Below, one piece after another: positions 7,139 through 15,918 of a stretch of 64,000 bases of DNA (position 1 is the first letter of the stretch; each line of letters starts with the position of its first letter). The position numbers and the translations under genes are program-made. The notes under the pieces were generated by a model. It was not told the origin of the DNA, searched no databases, and saw nothing but the letters and a program-made list of their open reading frames with translations. Source of the stretch: Gammaproteobacteria bacterium UBA7310 (GTDB taxonomy: Bacteria > Pseudomonadota > Gammaproteobacteria > Pseudomonadales > Ketobacteraceae); contig DKQK01000028.1 of assembly GCA_002471665.1 (NCBI GenBank), forward strand, positions 1 through 64,000, written 5' to 3'.

Positions 7139-9703
7139 ATGTCACGTTCATACGCGCTCATCATTGCAGCAGGGAACTTCCTGCAAAATGAACATTTTAG
7201 CAGGCTTGATAAAGCTAAAGCCGACGCGGAAGGCGTACGTGACGTATTATGTGATCCCAAAATTGGGAGATTTAATCTCAATAATGTGATTACTTTGATC
7301 GATCAAGATGAGCGAGTAGTACAAAGAGAAATTTGTCGATTTTATAAAAACAAAAAAGCCGATGATTTGCTACTGCTGTATTTCGCAGGGCACGGTGTGA
7401 AATCGGTCGATGGAAAAAAGCTTTATCTAATACTGCATAATACAGACTATGAACTGTTGGATCGAACTAGTATCGACTGTTTATGGTTGCGGGAGAAGAT
7501 GAATCAAAGTCGTAGCAAAAGACAGATTGTGGTTCTGGATTGTTGCTACAGTGCTTTATTCGATAGTAGAAGTCTTCAAGAGGTGACCCTAAAGGATGCA
7601 GAGGAGTTGCTGAGTACATCATCCGATGTGCATTTTAATCCTGAAAGAAATCAAGGTCGATTTATTATCACAGCAACGGATGGGCAGGCGTTAGCGTTAG
7701 AGCGCATAGAAGGAGATGCGAAATCACCCAATGCGATCTTTACGACAGCCCTTCTGTCGGGGTTGCGTAGTCAGAATGCGCGTGATGATTTGGGTAACGT
7801 TACAGTGCAAAGTCTGTATCGATATCTAAAGAGTGAAGTTGCTGAAATCAGTGAAGGTAAGCAATCCCCTAAGTTGATCGCATTTGCAGGTGATGGTGAT
7901 CTGGTGTTGATTCCCGGCTCTAATAAATCGATCCCGGTAGCTATTCTGAATAAACTTAACGATTCCAGTTCTGATAAAAAATTGCTTGGCCTGCTTGATA
8001 TAGAGGACTTGATGGAAGAGCCTTTCGACGTTTATAAGGCGGGCATTAAAAAAGAACTAGAAAAACTTATCAAGGATGATAGCAAAAGGGTTGAACGCAA
8101 GTCCAGATCACTGATGCTTCAGCTGGTGCATGGGCACCCAGGCAGTGCTAAAGAAACTGAAGACTTGCTGGTAATAGAAAGTGATAAAGCGAAGGGTACC
8201 GAGAATAAAGAGATCAAAAATAACCGTACCGGGTTGTATTTCAGTATGGTGGAACGTTACTTAATGCTAATCTCCGTACTAACTTTGTTAGTGATTCCTA
8301 TATGGTACTATTATTCTATTGGGGGAAAGGCAATAGAGAGTGAAACATTTCCTGCTACCTATTCTGCAAGTATCAACGAAGCTGTGATGGCCCCTAATGT
8401 ATCACCAACCCAACTTAGTATGCTGCTTAATCTGAATGCGGAACTTAACCGAGGACTGAGTTTAACCGAGAGTAAAGAATCATTAAAACTCGATCAGGCT
8501 GAATTTATTTTTAATTCCGTCTTAAAATATTATCCAAATAACAAGCTCGCCAGCGACGGTAAAACAAAAATCAGGAAACAGAGAGAAAAAAACTCAATCG
8601 ATGAAAGTAAAAACGACGAGTTACTATCACCTATTATTGAAATAATAGATCCTGTCATAACATTGATTGACGGTAAGCATTTGATTAGAGCCGAACAATC
8701 AGGTGCTACTGAGATAGTTGGAAAGGTCCAATCACAATGGGGTGTGAAGAGTTTTACCATCAATGATCGTAGTGTTGAATTGGATGAGTACAATCTTTTC
8801 TGGTCTACGATTTCATCGGAAGACAGGGGTTCGTCTATTGTTATTTCTGCAACAGATACACTGGATAGGACTAACACCGTTGAGCTGTATTATGATCCTT
8901 CATTATCCAAAGAACCTATCCAGCACAAGCTGACAGCTGAGGTGCTTCAGCATAAATTTAGAACAGGTGAAACGTTACCACTGGGCAAGTATTATGCTCT
9001 GATAATAACGAATAGCCAATATCAAGAGTTTGATAATCTGGAATTAGAGGCGGATGATGCCAATAGACTTACTGATGTTTTATCTAAAAAATACGGGTTT
9101 GAAGTGTTGAGATTGCACAATGCAAGTCGCTACAAAGTACTGTCAGCCTTAAATGGGTTTCGTGAAGTTCTGACCGAGCAGGATAATCTGTTGGTGTTCT
9201 ACTCTGGTCGCAGTGATGTGGAAAATACCAATAAACGATGTTATTGGTTGCCGGTTGATGCGGAATCCAACAATACCGGAACCTGGATATCATCGCTTGC
9301 AATAAACGATATGCTCTACACAATGGCGGCTAAACATGTTCTTGTCATTGCCGATGCATGTGTTGGGCCCAGGTTGTCAGAATCTGCGGTGGTAAAAATA
9401 GATGATTCATTGGGTGAAGGACTTTATTACCAGTGGGTCAGTATTATGTCGCAAACAAGAGCGCGCCTGGCTCTTTCCACGAATGAACCTAGTACAGTTC
9501 AGTTCGCGGCTGCGAATAAGCAGCAGACTTTTACACAGAATCTGATTAGCGCTTTGGCTAATAATGATGGTCTTATGGAGGGGTACAATTTATTTCGTCG
9601 AATGAGTAAAAAGGATAAGCATATTTCTTATGCACCAATAACGTACTCAGGCCATGAGGCGGGAGAATTTTTCTTTATATCAACAGGAAGTAAGAAGAGA
9701 TAA
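7139..9703 (+). CDS. Membrane-anchored double caspase-like (peptidase C14) protein
   Basis: This is an 854-residue protein. Residues ~1-260 form a caspase/metacaspase domain with catalytic His85 (YFAGHG) and Cys136 (VVLDCCYSA). A linker with acidic and basic helices follows, then a single membrane span at ~372-392 (YLMLISVLTLLVIPIWYYY), then ~200 residues of unknown fold. A second caspase-like domain starts near 615 (YYALIITNSQYQEF). There the His position reads YSGRSD (Arg691 instead of His), while the Cys motif survives as ADACVG (Cys741). The second domain is therefore probably inactive and regulatory. The gene is 16 bp after the EACC1-like gene and likely co-transcribed. Caspase-like proteins in bacteria often act in abortive defence, and that role is inferred here. 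Confidence 0.8.
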   Translation: MSRSYALIIAAGNFLQNEHFSRLDKAKADAEGVRDVLCDPKIGRFNLNNVITLIDQDERVVQREICRFYKNKKADDLLLLYFAGHGVKSVDGKKLYLILHNTDYELLDRTSIDCLWLREKMNQSRSKRQIVVLDCCYSALFDSRSLQEVTLKDAEELLSTSSDVHFNPERNQGRFIITATDGQALALERIEGDAKSPNAIFTTALLSGLRSQNARDDLGNVTVQSLYRYLKSEVAEISEGKQSPKLIAFAGDGDLVLIPGSNKSIPVAILNKLNDSSSDKKLLGLLDIEDLMEEPFDVYKAGIKKELEKLIKDDSKRVERKSRSLMLQLVHGHPGSAKETEDLLVIESDKAKGTENKEIKNNRTGLYFSMVERYLMLISVLTLLVIPIWYYYSIGGKAIESETFPATYSASINEAVMAPNVSPTQLSMLLNLNAELNRGLSLTESKESLKLDQAEFIFNSVLKYYPNNKLASDGKTKIRKQREKNSIDESKNDELLSPIIEIIDPVITLIDGKHLIRAEQSGATEIVGKVQSQWGVKSFTINDRSVELDEYNLFWSTISSEDRGSSIVISATDTLDRTNTVELYYDPSLSKEPIQHKLTAEVLQHKFRTGETLPLGKYYALIITNSQYQEFDNLELEADDANRLTDVLSKKYGFEVLRLHNASRYKVLSALNGFREVLTEQDNLLVFYSGRSDVENTNKRCYWLPVDAESNNTGTWISSLAINDMLYTMAAKHVLVIADACVGPRLSESAVVKIDDSLGEGLYYQWVSIMSQTRARLALSTNEPSTVQFAAANKQQTFTQNLISALANNDGLMEGYNLFRRMSKKDKHISYAPITYSGHEAGEFFFISTGSKKR

Positions 9704-9810
9704 GAATTGCAGCGCAATACTCGCATCTGATTATAGAACTACAAGAATTGAATCCATAGGCAACTGAGCTAACGCCTATTGAATGACTTGCAGGCTTTTC
9801 CTAAGGCAGT

Positions 9811-10260
9811 CTATTCACCTGGCTGGGCGAGCTGATCCAGTTGATTTTGAAGGTCTATGTGAAACTGGGTAGTGTGGCAGGCCCCCAGATCATTGATCAG
9901 GTCGTTTTGCGTTGAGACTGGCGTACCGAACACGATATAACGGGTGCCGGTTTTGAAGTAGGTTCCCAGGCAGTAACAAGCGTCTTCAGAAAAGACGTTG
10001 ACCATGTGCTTCGGGATGGTGCCCTTCCATACTTTATCGACTTCCAGGGTGGCGAGCTTAGCACCACAGCTTGGGCCTTCCGTTTCGCACCATTTGCCGC
10101 TGAGTTCTGCGTGTTTTTCGTGGTGGGTAACCGTACCGGAAAAAACATACTCAGCCGATTGCCATCTTTTAGCCAGTGGTTGGAGATTGCACTCGGACCC
10201 AAGGGCATGGGTGGATGTTAGTAAAGTCGCTAATAAAATGGGAGTGACCGATTTGTTCAT
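9811..10260 (-). CDS. Secreted Cys-rich protein, TIMP/NTR-like pattern
   Basis: The start was set at 10260, where GGAGG precedes the ATG and a signal peptide begins (MNKSVTPILLATLLTSTHALG). The 149-residue product begins its mature part with a Cys a few residues in. It then shows the pattern of small secreted proteins resembling tissue inhibitors of metalloproteinase: VFSGTV strand, VWKG motif, a later Cys pair, and a TGTRYIVFG strand. Six or more Cys suggest disulfides in the periplasm or outside. Function is unknown; proteinase inhibition is a possibility by fold only. Confidence 0.65.
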   Translation of the reverse strand: MNKSVTPILLATLLTSTHALGSECNLQPLAKRWQSAEYVFSGTVTHHEKHAELSGKWCETEGPSCGAKLATLEVDKVWKGTIPKHMVNVFSEDACYCLGTYFKTGTRYIVFGTPVSTQNDLINDLGACHTTQFHIDLQNQLDQLAQPGE

Positions 10261-10431
10261 ATTGGGTAGGCCTCCAGTGGATAAAGAGAATACTGCCATT
10301 AACATACCGTATTTAATAGTGATCCTAGGGCTTATCAAAAGCGATTATCAAAAATTCTTCATATTGTAAGTGTGCCGTTTCGAGTAAAATGAACGAGCTA
10401 CAAGCTCCCATAATTGGAAATAGGATATGCT

Positions 10432-10788
10432 ATGAAAGCCCAAGGACTTAGCGATCAAGAGATTCTTGGTGTTGTACAGCCGTTAGCTGAACACACAGAG
10501 AACGCTTGGAACGAAAAGAATTACCAGGAATTCATCCGTTATCTGATTGACGAACACCCCGATCAGGTCTTCCCGGAGAGTGAGTTCAATCGTCAGCTTG
10601 AGGAAAGCTACGATGCATTGGGTAAGCACACCCTTGCTGATTTGATCCATATACACAGAAATCCGGATCATGTGATCGTGTTGTGGAACGTCAACTTTGA
10701 ACATCGTGAAGAGCCCGGATTACTGATATACGGATTCAAAGAACATAAAGGCAATGTGCTGATCGAAGGCTGCTCATATCATGCGTAA
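10432..10788 (+). CDS. Hypothetical small protein
   Basis: The 118-residue product starts at ATG 10432 behind AGGAT. It is soluble with no signal peptide or Cys motif. It has an N-terminal helical part with AWNEKNYQEFIRYL, then a beta-rich half (HVIVLWNVNFEHREEPGLLI, YGFKEHKGNVLI) that resembles the small alpha+beta folds seen in NTF2/SnoaL-like proteins. I do not recognise the family and give no function. Confidence 0.65.
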   Translation: MKAQGLSDQEILGVVQPLAEHTENAWNEKNYQEFIRYLIDEHPDQVFPESEFNRQLEESYDALGKHTLADLIHIHRNPDHVIVLWNVNFEHREEPGLLIYGFKEHKGNVLIEGCSYHA

Positions 10789-10900
10789 AAACGGCAATAA
10801 CTGAAATACGGTGTTTGCTTTGGTTTGTAAAAGCGTGAGTGCCGTAGAATTAACGCAGATGTTGGATAGGATTGATTCGAACTGAGTAGGAGTTTATGAC

Positions 10901-11260
10901 ATGAAAATGGATTATTTTGTTTTTGGGACTAACAATAAGGTGCGGGCAGCGGCTTTTTACGATGTCTTTTTTGAGGGCAGCGGAATTAGTAAGATTTACT
11001 CCGAGGGGCGAATGGTCGTATGGGCGGGTAATCAGTTTATGTTTGGCATTGCCGAGCCCTTCAATGGGGAACCGGCAACCAATGGTAACGGCACCATGCT
11101 TGGCCTCAATGTGGGTTCAGCCGAAGCAGTGGAGCGGCTCTATCAAAAAGCGTTGGATATGGGTGGCCAAAGTGAAGGCGAACCGGGTTTGCGATCCGGT
11201 CGCCATGCTGCGTACGTGAGGGATCTGGATAACAATAAACTGTGTCTTTATGCGATGTAA
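10901..11260 (+). CDS. VOC-superfamily (glyoxalase/dioxygenase-like) protein
   Basis: The 119-residue single-domain protein has the betaalphabetabetabeta layout of the vicinal-oxygen-chelate superfamily: MDYFVFGTNN, AAAFYDVFF, then GLNV and a C-terminal YVRDLDNNKLCLY that is typical of VOC proteins (RDPDGN-K). The GTAGGAG site is well placed before ATG 10901. The final metal-binding Glu of true glyoxalases is not obvious, so substrate and metal are unknown. Confidence 0.75.
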   Translation: MKMDYFVFGTNNKVRAAAFYDVFFEGSGISKIYSEGRMVVWAGNQFMFGIAEPFNGEPATNGNGTMLGLNVGSAEAVERLYQKALDMGGQSEGEPGLRSGRHAAYVRDLDNNKLCLYAM

Positions 11261-11592
11261 TTTGCAGTAACGGTGTGGCGTGATTCACCGCGCCATCGCT
11301 GGATCCGGTAAATCGCTGCCGGTTTCCACCCACGCCTGATAGTCTAACGAAATACCCCACCTAAAACCCTCACCTAAAACCCCCAACAAGAACACCAGCA
11401 CCTCTTTGGGGAATTACAATCCCTGCACTTCTTGTGCTTGGTTTTTAATCAATCCGCTTACCCTGACCCCGGCCTTCAATGTTGCTCACGCCTCATTGCG
11501 AAACTTAATTGAAGGTTTTGTGAAACTTCCGTGAGGAAGTGGCCTGTGTGGATACCTAGTATGGCTACACAGATTTTTCAGGAAGTGAACTT
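11261..11592. other. Intergenic region upstream of the arsenic operon
   Basis: No gene is seen. It holds a short tandem repeat (CACCTAAAACCC twice, 11358-11383) and an inverted repeat ACTTCC-GTGA-GGAAGT (11525-11540) about 50 bp before the first operon start. The latter could be an operator. No convincing sigma-70 promoter pair and no ArsR gene were found here. Confidence 0.4.
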
Positions 11593-12351
11593 GTGAAACC
11601 CAACCACCTGGTCAGCATCATTATCCCCGCCCATAACGAAGCCAACTGTATTGGCTTGGTGCTGGTGCAGATTCTGAAGTTCGTTGCGCGCTGCAATCTA
11701 CCGCTGCGCTGGGAGTTGTTGGTGGTGGATAACGGGTCCACCGACAGTACTGCGGCCATTGCCCGGCAGCACGGCGTTAAGGTGATACGGGCACCCAAAC
11801 TGGGGTACGGCGAAGCCTGTTGGCAGGGTGTGCAAGCCAGCCGCGGTGAGGTGCTGCTGTTTGTGGATGGCGACGGTGCGGTGGCCATTGACGACAGCTG
11901 GAATCTACTGGTTGCCCTGATGCAGGGTGCCGACCTTGCCATTGGAGTGCGGACCTATGCAGAACCCGGGTCGATGACCACGGCCCAGCGTTTTGGAAAT
12001 CAACTGGCCTGCACGCTGATGCGTACTCTGTGGGGTTACCCGGTACAGGATCTCGGCCCGCTGCGTGCCATCACCCGGCATGCCTTTGATCAGTTGCACA
12101 TGGTCGATCGCGATTTCGGATGGACGATCGAGATGCAGTTAAGTGCCTATCGCGCGCAATTATGCGTGGTGGAAGTGCCCGTGCGCTGGCGGGCGCGGCT
12201 GGGCGGCCACTCCAAAATCGGCGGCACCGTACTGGGGGTGCTGCGCGCAGGCAGGGACATTATCGGCATGCTGGCCAGATTCTGGTGGCAACAACGCCGT
12301 GGCGTTAAACCACACCTTTTATTAGATCAAAACCATACCCCCTACAAATAA
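11593..12351 (+). CDS. Family 2 glycosyltransferase (dolichol-P-mannose synthase-like)
   Basis: This 252-residue GT-A enzyme has SIIIPAHNEANCIG at the N-terminus, VVDNGSTDST, and the metal-binding VDGDGA near residue 97. It has the DLGPLRAI and GWTIEMQLSA segments typical of polyprenyl-phosphate hexose synthases. The start is GTG 11593 behind AGGAAG. There is no membrane domain, so it is cytoplasmic or peripheral. It opens a run of genes with gaps of 33 bp or less that continues through arsS, arsM and pst. A GT2 enzyme linked to ArsS is known in arsenosugar gene sets. A lipid-linked sugar donor for the GT-C protein two genes down is also plausible. Confidence 0.8.
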   Translation: MKPNHLVSIIIPAHNEANCIGLVLVQILKFVARCNLPLRWELLVVDNGSTDSTAAIARQHGVKVIRAPKLGYGEACWQGVQASRGEVLLFVDGDGAVAIDDSWNLLVALMQGADLAIGVRTYAEPGSMTTAQRFGNQLACTLMRTLWGYPVQDLGPLRAITRHAFDQLHMVDRDFGWTIEMQLSAYRAQLCVVEVPVRWRARLGGHSKIGGTVLGVLRAGRDIIGMLARFWWQQRRGVKPHLLLDQNHTPYK

Positions 12352-12362
12352 GGAGATACACG

Positions 12363-12665
12363 ATGCGAAACCCAAACAAGCTCTCTCACTGTGCGCTAAT
12401 CCTGTTCATGAGTATGGCCTCCTCCCTGGCGTTGGCATCAGGTTCGGATGCGGTGGGCCACGCACAAACCGGAGATAAGGCGAACTACAACCTGGGTAAA
12501 CGGGTCTTTGCTGTGAAAATTGCCTGTGAGAGTTGTTCCATGCCGGGGTTCGACCTGAACAAAAGCAGTGCTCAGGAGCTGTTGCAGAAGCTGCCGCAGG
12601 CGGATCTGACCTCCCGGGAGCAGGAAGCCGTGAGCGTATATCTGAAGCGTCGCTTCAAACTTTAA
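12363..12665 (+). CDS. Small periplasmic protein with cytochrome-like Cys pair
   Basis: This 100-residue precursor has a signal peptide ending near SLALA (residue ~25). The mature part has YNLGKRVFAVKIACESCSMP followed by two short helices and KRRFKL. The CESCS motif lies where a class I cytochrome c would have CxxCH, and the sequence around it (GKRVF, a late basic helix) is cytochrome-like. The heme-ligand His is replaced by Ser, so heme attachment is unlikely. The two Cys might bind As(III) or another metal instead; this is inference from the operon. Confidence 0.65.
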   Translation: MRNPNKLSHCALILFMSMASSLALASGSDAVGHAQTGDKANYNLGKRVFAVKIACESCSMPGFDLNKSSAQELLQKLPQADLTSREQEAVSVYLKRRFKL

Positions 12666-12698
12666 CCCCGATTAATCCAAAGTATCGAAAGGATCGCA

Positions 12699-13553
12699 AT
12701 GATGAATAGAACGTTATGGTTAGTACCTGCATTACTGACACTGCCGGGCCTTTCTGTTGCTGAAGGTACCTCGCCCTGGTTGCCCATTCCCGGGGAGACA
12801 TTGGTATCGATCAATTACACGCAACAGGAAGGTGATGATGCTTACATTGGCGATGATGAGCTTGCTGCAAGCGCCATTACCGGTGGGGCAGCCAGCAGTT
12901 TTGAACGCAATGATACCGCGTTGCTGATCAACTATGGGATCAGCGACAACCTGGCACTGGATGCCTTGATCGGCTATGGCGAGGTGGAGGCGGGCAGCGC
13001 CGATCGGGACAGTGGTTTTACCGACTCGACCATCGGTGTAAGTTGGCGGGTGATGGATGAGTTTGCCACGGCAAACAATGTTCCCACCATCACGCTGCGC
13101 GGTGCCGCGATCATCAAGGGGGATTACGAAGGTGATCGCCTTGCCGCCCTCGGTAAAGCCGAAAACGGATTTCAGGCATCGGCGCTGGTGGGTAAGCAGG
13201 TAGGGCTTAACTGGGGTGTCAGCGCAGAGCTGGGATACGAGTACCGCAGTGGAGATGTGCCCGAAGCAAGCTTTGTTCATCTGTCTGCCCAGTACAATCC
13301 CACCAGCGCCCTGGGGCTGAGCCTTGGTTACTCGAACAAGCGCTACGGCGGTGATTTGGATATCGGCGGCCCCGGTTTTACCCCGGAACGCTTCCAAGAG
13401 GTGAATGAAGAGCGGGAGTTGGTGAAGTTCTCTTTGAACTACGCCGTTGGACCCAGCCAGGGGATCGCCTTCACCCTGGCTACCTTGACGGACGGTCGCA
13501 ATACCGTAGCGGACGATGAAATCGCCGGCCTTACTTATACCCACGCGTTTTAA
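12699..13553 (+). CDS. Outer-membrane beta-barrel protein
   Basis: The 284-residue precursor has a signal peptide (LWLVPALLTLPGLSVAEG). Alternating hydrophobic/polar strands ending in aromatic residues run to the terminal Phe of YTHAF, the usual outer-membrane insertion signature. Repeated pieces such as NYGISDNLALDALIGYGE and LGLSLGYSNKRYGG resemble transporter-like barrels of aromatic-degradation and alginate type. It may pass arsenicals or sugars across the outer membrane. It is in the arsenic operon, 33 bp after the small periplasmic gene. Confidence 0.75.
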   Translation: MMNRTLWLVPALLTLPGLSVAEGTSPWLPIPGETLVSINYTQQEGDDAYIGDDELAASAITGGAASSFERNDTALLINYGISDNLALDALIGYGEVEAGSADRDSGFTDSTIGVSWRVMDEFATANNVPTITLRGAAIIKGDYEGDRLAALGKAENGFQASALVGKQVGLNWGVSAELGYEYRSGDVPEASFVHLSAQYNPTSALGLSLGYSNKRYGGDLDIGGPGFTPERFQEVNEERELVKFSLNYAVGPSQGIAFTLATLTDGRNTVADDEIAGLTYTHAF

Positions 13554-13554
13554 C

Positions 13555-14925
13555 GTGTCTCTGGTCCGAGGCAGGAAGGCATTATTGTTGCTGGCTTTGT
13601 CAGCAGCAATAATGCTGTACCTCGGCGGTAACAGTGACCTCGGAACCAACCCGCAGCGTGAGCTGGTGTTCACGCTGCTTTCTTCGGCGCTGGGCTTGGG
13701 TGCCTTGGTGATCCTGGCCCTGCGCAAGGACATCGCGCCCACCCTGGGGCAGGTACTATTGTTGGCGGTGGTGCTGCGTGTGATAGCGGCCATGGCCTGG
13801 CCCTTGCTGGAGGACGATTACTTTCGCTATCTATGGGATGGTCGGCAAACAGCGTTGTTCCTTTCCCCCTGGCAGCATCCACCGGAATTCTTTTTTTCAC
13901 AGGCCCAGTTGGCCCAGCAGTGGCAATGGATACTGAATAACATCAACTATCCGGAGTTGCCTTCGATCTATGGCCCGGTGTTGCAGTATGTGTTTGCTCT
14001 GGCCTATTACATCGCCCCCGGTAATCTCACCGCGCTGCAAGGGCTGCTGGTGCTCACCGATGTGTGCATCCTGCTGAGCCTGTATGCCATGAGGGTATCC
14101 TGCCGCTGGCTCACTGCCTACGCGATCCATCCGTTGCTACTGAAAGAGGCCATTGCCAGTGCTCATCCTGATCTGATGGTGGCACTGGCGCTTATCTGGT
14201 GCCTTTATGGCTGGCAGCAACGGCGCCCGCTTCTTACCGGTGTGGCGTTAGGCATTGCCCTGGGCGCCAAAATATCTGCGCTTGTGGTGCTGCCGTTTGT
14301 TCTTGTGCAGGTGCAGGCGTTACGGAATTATCCCGTTCATTTTGGCTGGTTTATGAAAGTGTTGCTGTACTGCGGCATCACTTTGGCTTTGCTGTATGCA
14401 CCTTTGCTGCAGCTAAGTGGCAGCGAATGGTATTCACTGCAAACCTTTGCCCGTGAGTGGCGTTTTAACCCCTTGCTGTTTCGATTGATTGAAGCGGTCG
14501 CCCCGGCGGGTTATGCCCGTGAAACCAGCGCGCTTGTGTTGCTGGTCGGCTTGGCCGTGTTGTGGATCAGGTGGCGTTCCAGGGTAAACAATCATTACCC
14601 GCCTGTGGATTTGGCGCTGTTGTGCTTATTGTTAGTGTCCCCAGTGGTTAACAGTTGGTATTGGCTGTGGTTGTTACCCATCACGGTGTTGATGGGGCGC
14701 GCTTGGCTATTCTATTTTTGTGCATTCGCGGTGTTGAGCTACGGCCATGGCGGCAATATCAGTCCGGCCGATGGCTTATTACAGTTCCACGTATCCCCTT
14801 GGATTGCCCTGGCTCAGGGCGGCACACTGTTGCTGTGCTTTCTGCTACAGCAGCGCTACCACAAAAAAGCAGTATTTTCGGATCTTCAGTGTAACAAAAC
14901 CCAATCTGCGCAATCCATTTCATAG
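13555..14925 (+). CDS. Polytopic GT-C type glycosyltransferase
   Basis: This is an integral membrane protein of about 456 residues with ~10-12 hydrophobic spans. A GT-C signature lies early in the first external loop (WPLLEDDYFRYLWDGR), similar to mannosyltransferases that use polyprenyl-phosphate sugars (GT87/DUF2029-like). GTG 13555 lies one base after the stop of the previous gene, and ATG 13516 inside that gene is the alternative. With the polyprenyl-P-hexose synthase-like GT2 at the operon start, it could form a donor-user pair working at the periplasmic face. Confidence 0.7.
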   Translation: MSLVRGRKALLLLALSAAIMLYLGGNSDLGTNPQRELVFTLLSSALGLGALVILALRKDIAPTLGQVLLLAVVLRVIAAMAWPLLEDDYFRYLWDGRQTALFLSPWQHPPEFFFSQAQLAQQWQWILNNINYPELPSIYGPVLQYVFALAYYIAPGNLTALQGLLVLTDVCILLSLYAMRVSCRWLTAYAIHPLLLKEAIASAHPDLMVALALIWCLYGWQQRRPLLTGVALGIALGAKISALVVLPFVLVQVQALRNYPVHFGWFMKVLLYCGITLALLYAPLLQLSGSEWYSLQTFAREWRFNPLLFRLIEAVAPAGYARETSALVLLVGLAVLWIRWRSRVNNHYPPVDLALLCLLLVSPVVNSWYWLWLLPITVLMGRAWLFYFCAFAVLSYGHGGNISPADGLLQFHVSPWIALAQGGTLLLCFLLQQRYHKKAVFSDLQCNKTQSAQSIS

Positions 14926-14949
14926 ACTCTACGTATGCAGGAGCAGTCG

Positions 14950-15918
14950 ATGCATAAAATACTCCCCCTACTGAATGCGACGCATTTTCCCAGTCTGCGT
15001 CGCGGTGCAACCACCACGTTGCAGGTAAATCTAGGCTATCAATGTAATCAACGTTGCATCCACTGCCATGTTAATGCTGGGCCCCATCGCACGGAAATGA
15101 TGTCGGCGGATACAGTGCGCCTGATTGTTCCCGCCATGCAGGCCGCAGGCATGACCACGCTCGACCTTACCGGTGGCGCACCCGAAATGCACCCGCAGTT
15201 CCGTGAGCTGGTGCAGCAGGCCAGGGCTGCCCATATCCATGTTGTGGATCGCTGCAACCTGACCATTCTGTTGGAGCCGGAACAGCACTTGCTGGCAGAG
15301 TTTCTTGCCAAACACCAGGTAGAGATAATCGCCTCGTTGCCCTGTTATTCCACCAAGAACGTGGATCAGCAACGGGGCAAAGGCGTGTTCTCGAAAAGCA
15401 TTGACGCTTTGCAGCGCCTGAACGCATTGGGATACGGCCATGATGATAGTGGCCTGTTATTGAATCTGGTGTATAACCCGCAGGGCCCAACGCTTCCACC
15501 TGAGCAAGGCGAGTTGGAGGCCAACTACAAGCGCATTCTGAATGATGAGTTCAGTATTCGGTTTAACCGGTTGTACGTCATCACCAACATGCCCATTCAA
15601 CGCTTCGGTTCCACCTTGATATCGAAGGGGCAGTTCTACAGCTACATGCAACTGTTGAAAGACAGCTTTCATCCGCAACACCTGGATACGGTGATGTGCC
15701 GATCACTGGTGAGTGTGGATTGGAAAGGCTATCTATATGACTGTGATTTTAATCAACAGTTGAACATTCCGTTGCGGGGCAATCAGCGCATGCATTTAAT
15801 TGACTTGAACAATGCCGTTGACATCGATCAGCCCATTGCGGTGGCGGATCATTGTTTTGGTTGTACAGCAGGGCAGGGTAGTAGCTGCGCCGGTGCATTG
15901 GCGGGGGCTCAGCTATGA
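14950..15918 (+). CDS. arsS: Arsenosugar-biosynthesis radical SAM protein ArsS
   Basis: This 322-residue radical SAM enzyme has the cluster motif CNQRCIHC near residue 31 with the following HVNAGPHR. It then has TGGAPEMHP (the GGE-like SAM region) and the ArsS-type C-terminal Cys region (HCFGCTAGQGSSCAGAL). ArsS joins the SAM-derived 5'-deoxyadenosyl group to methylated arsenic on the way to arsenosugars. In some organisms it is a selenoprotein; here the corresponding C-terminal residues are encoded as Cys. ATG 14950 has AGGAG seven bases upstream and is preferred over ATG 14935. It overlaps the next gene by 4 bp (ATGA). Confidence 0.85.
   Translation: MHKILPLLNATHFPSLRRGATTTLQVNLGYQCNQRCIHCHVNAGPHRTEMMSADTVRLIVPAMQAAGMTTLDLTGGAPEMHPQFRELVQQARAAHIHVVDRCNLTILLEPEQHLLAEFLAKHQVEIIASLPCYSTKNVDQQRGKGVFSKSIDALQRLNALGYGHDDSGLLLNLVYNPQGPTLPPEQGELEANYKRILNDEFSIRFNRLYVITNMPIQRFGSTLISKGQFYSYMQLLKDSFHPQHLDTVMCRSLVSVDWKGYLYDCDFNQQLNIPLRGNQRMHLIDLNNAVDIDQPIAVADHCFGCTAGQGSSCAGALAGAQL

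Noticed and set aside
12732..13793. 353-codon antisense frame across the outer-membrane barrel and GT-C genes
   Set aside because: It shows no domain, no ribosome site and a compositional pattern of a shadow frame; both sense genes are clear.
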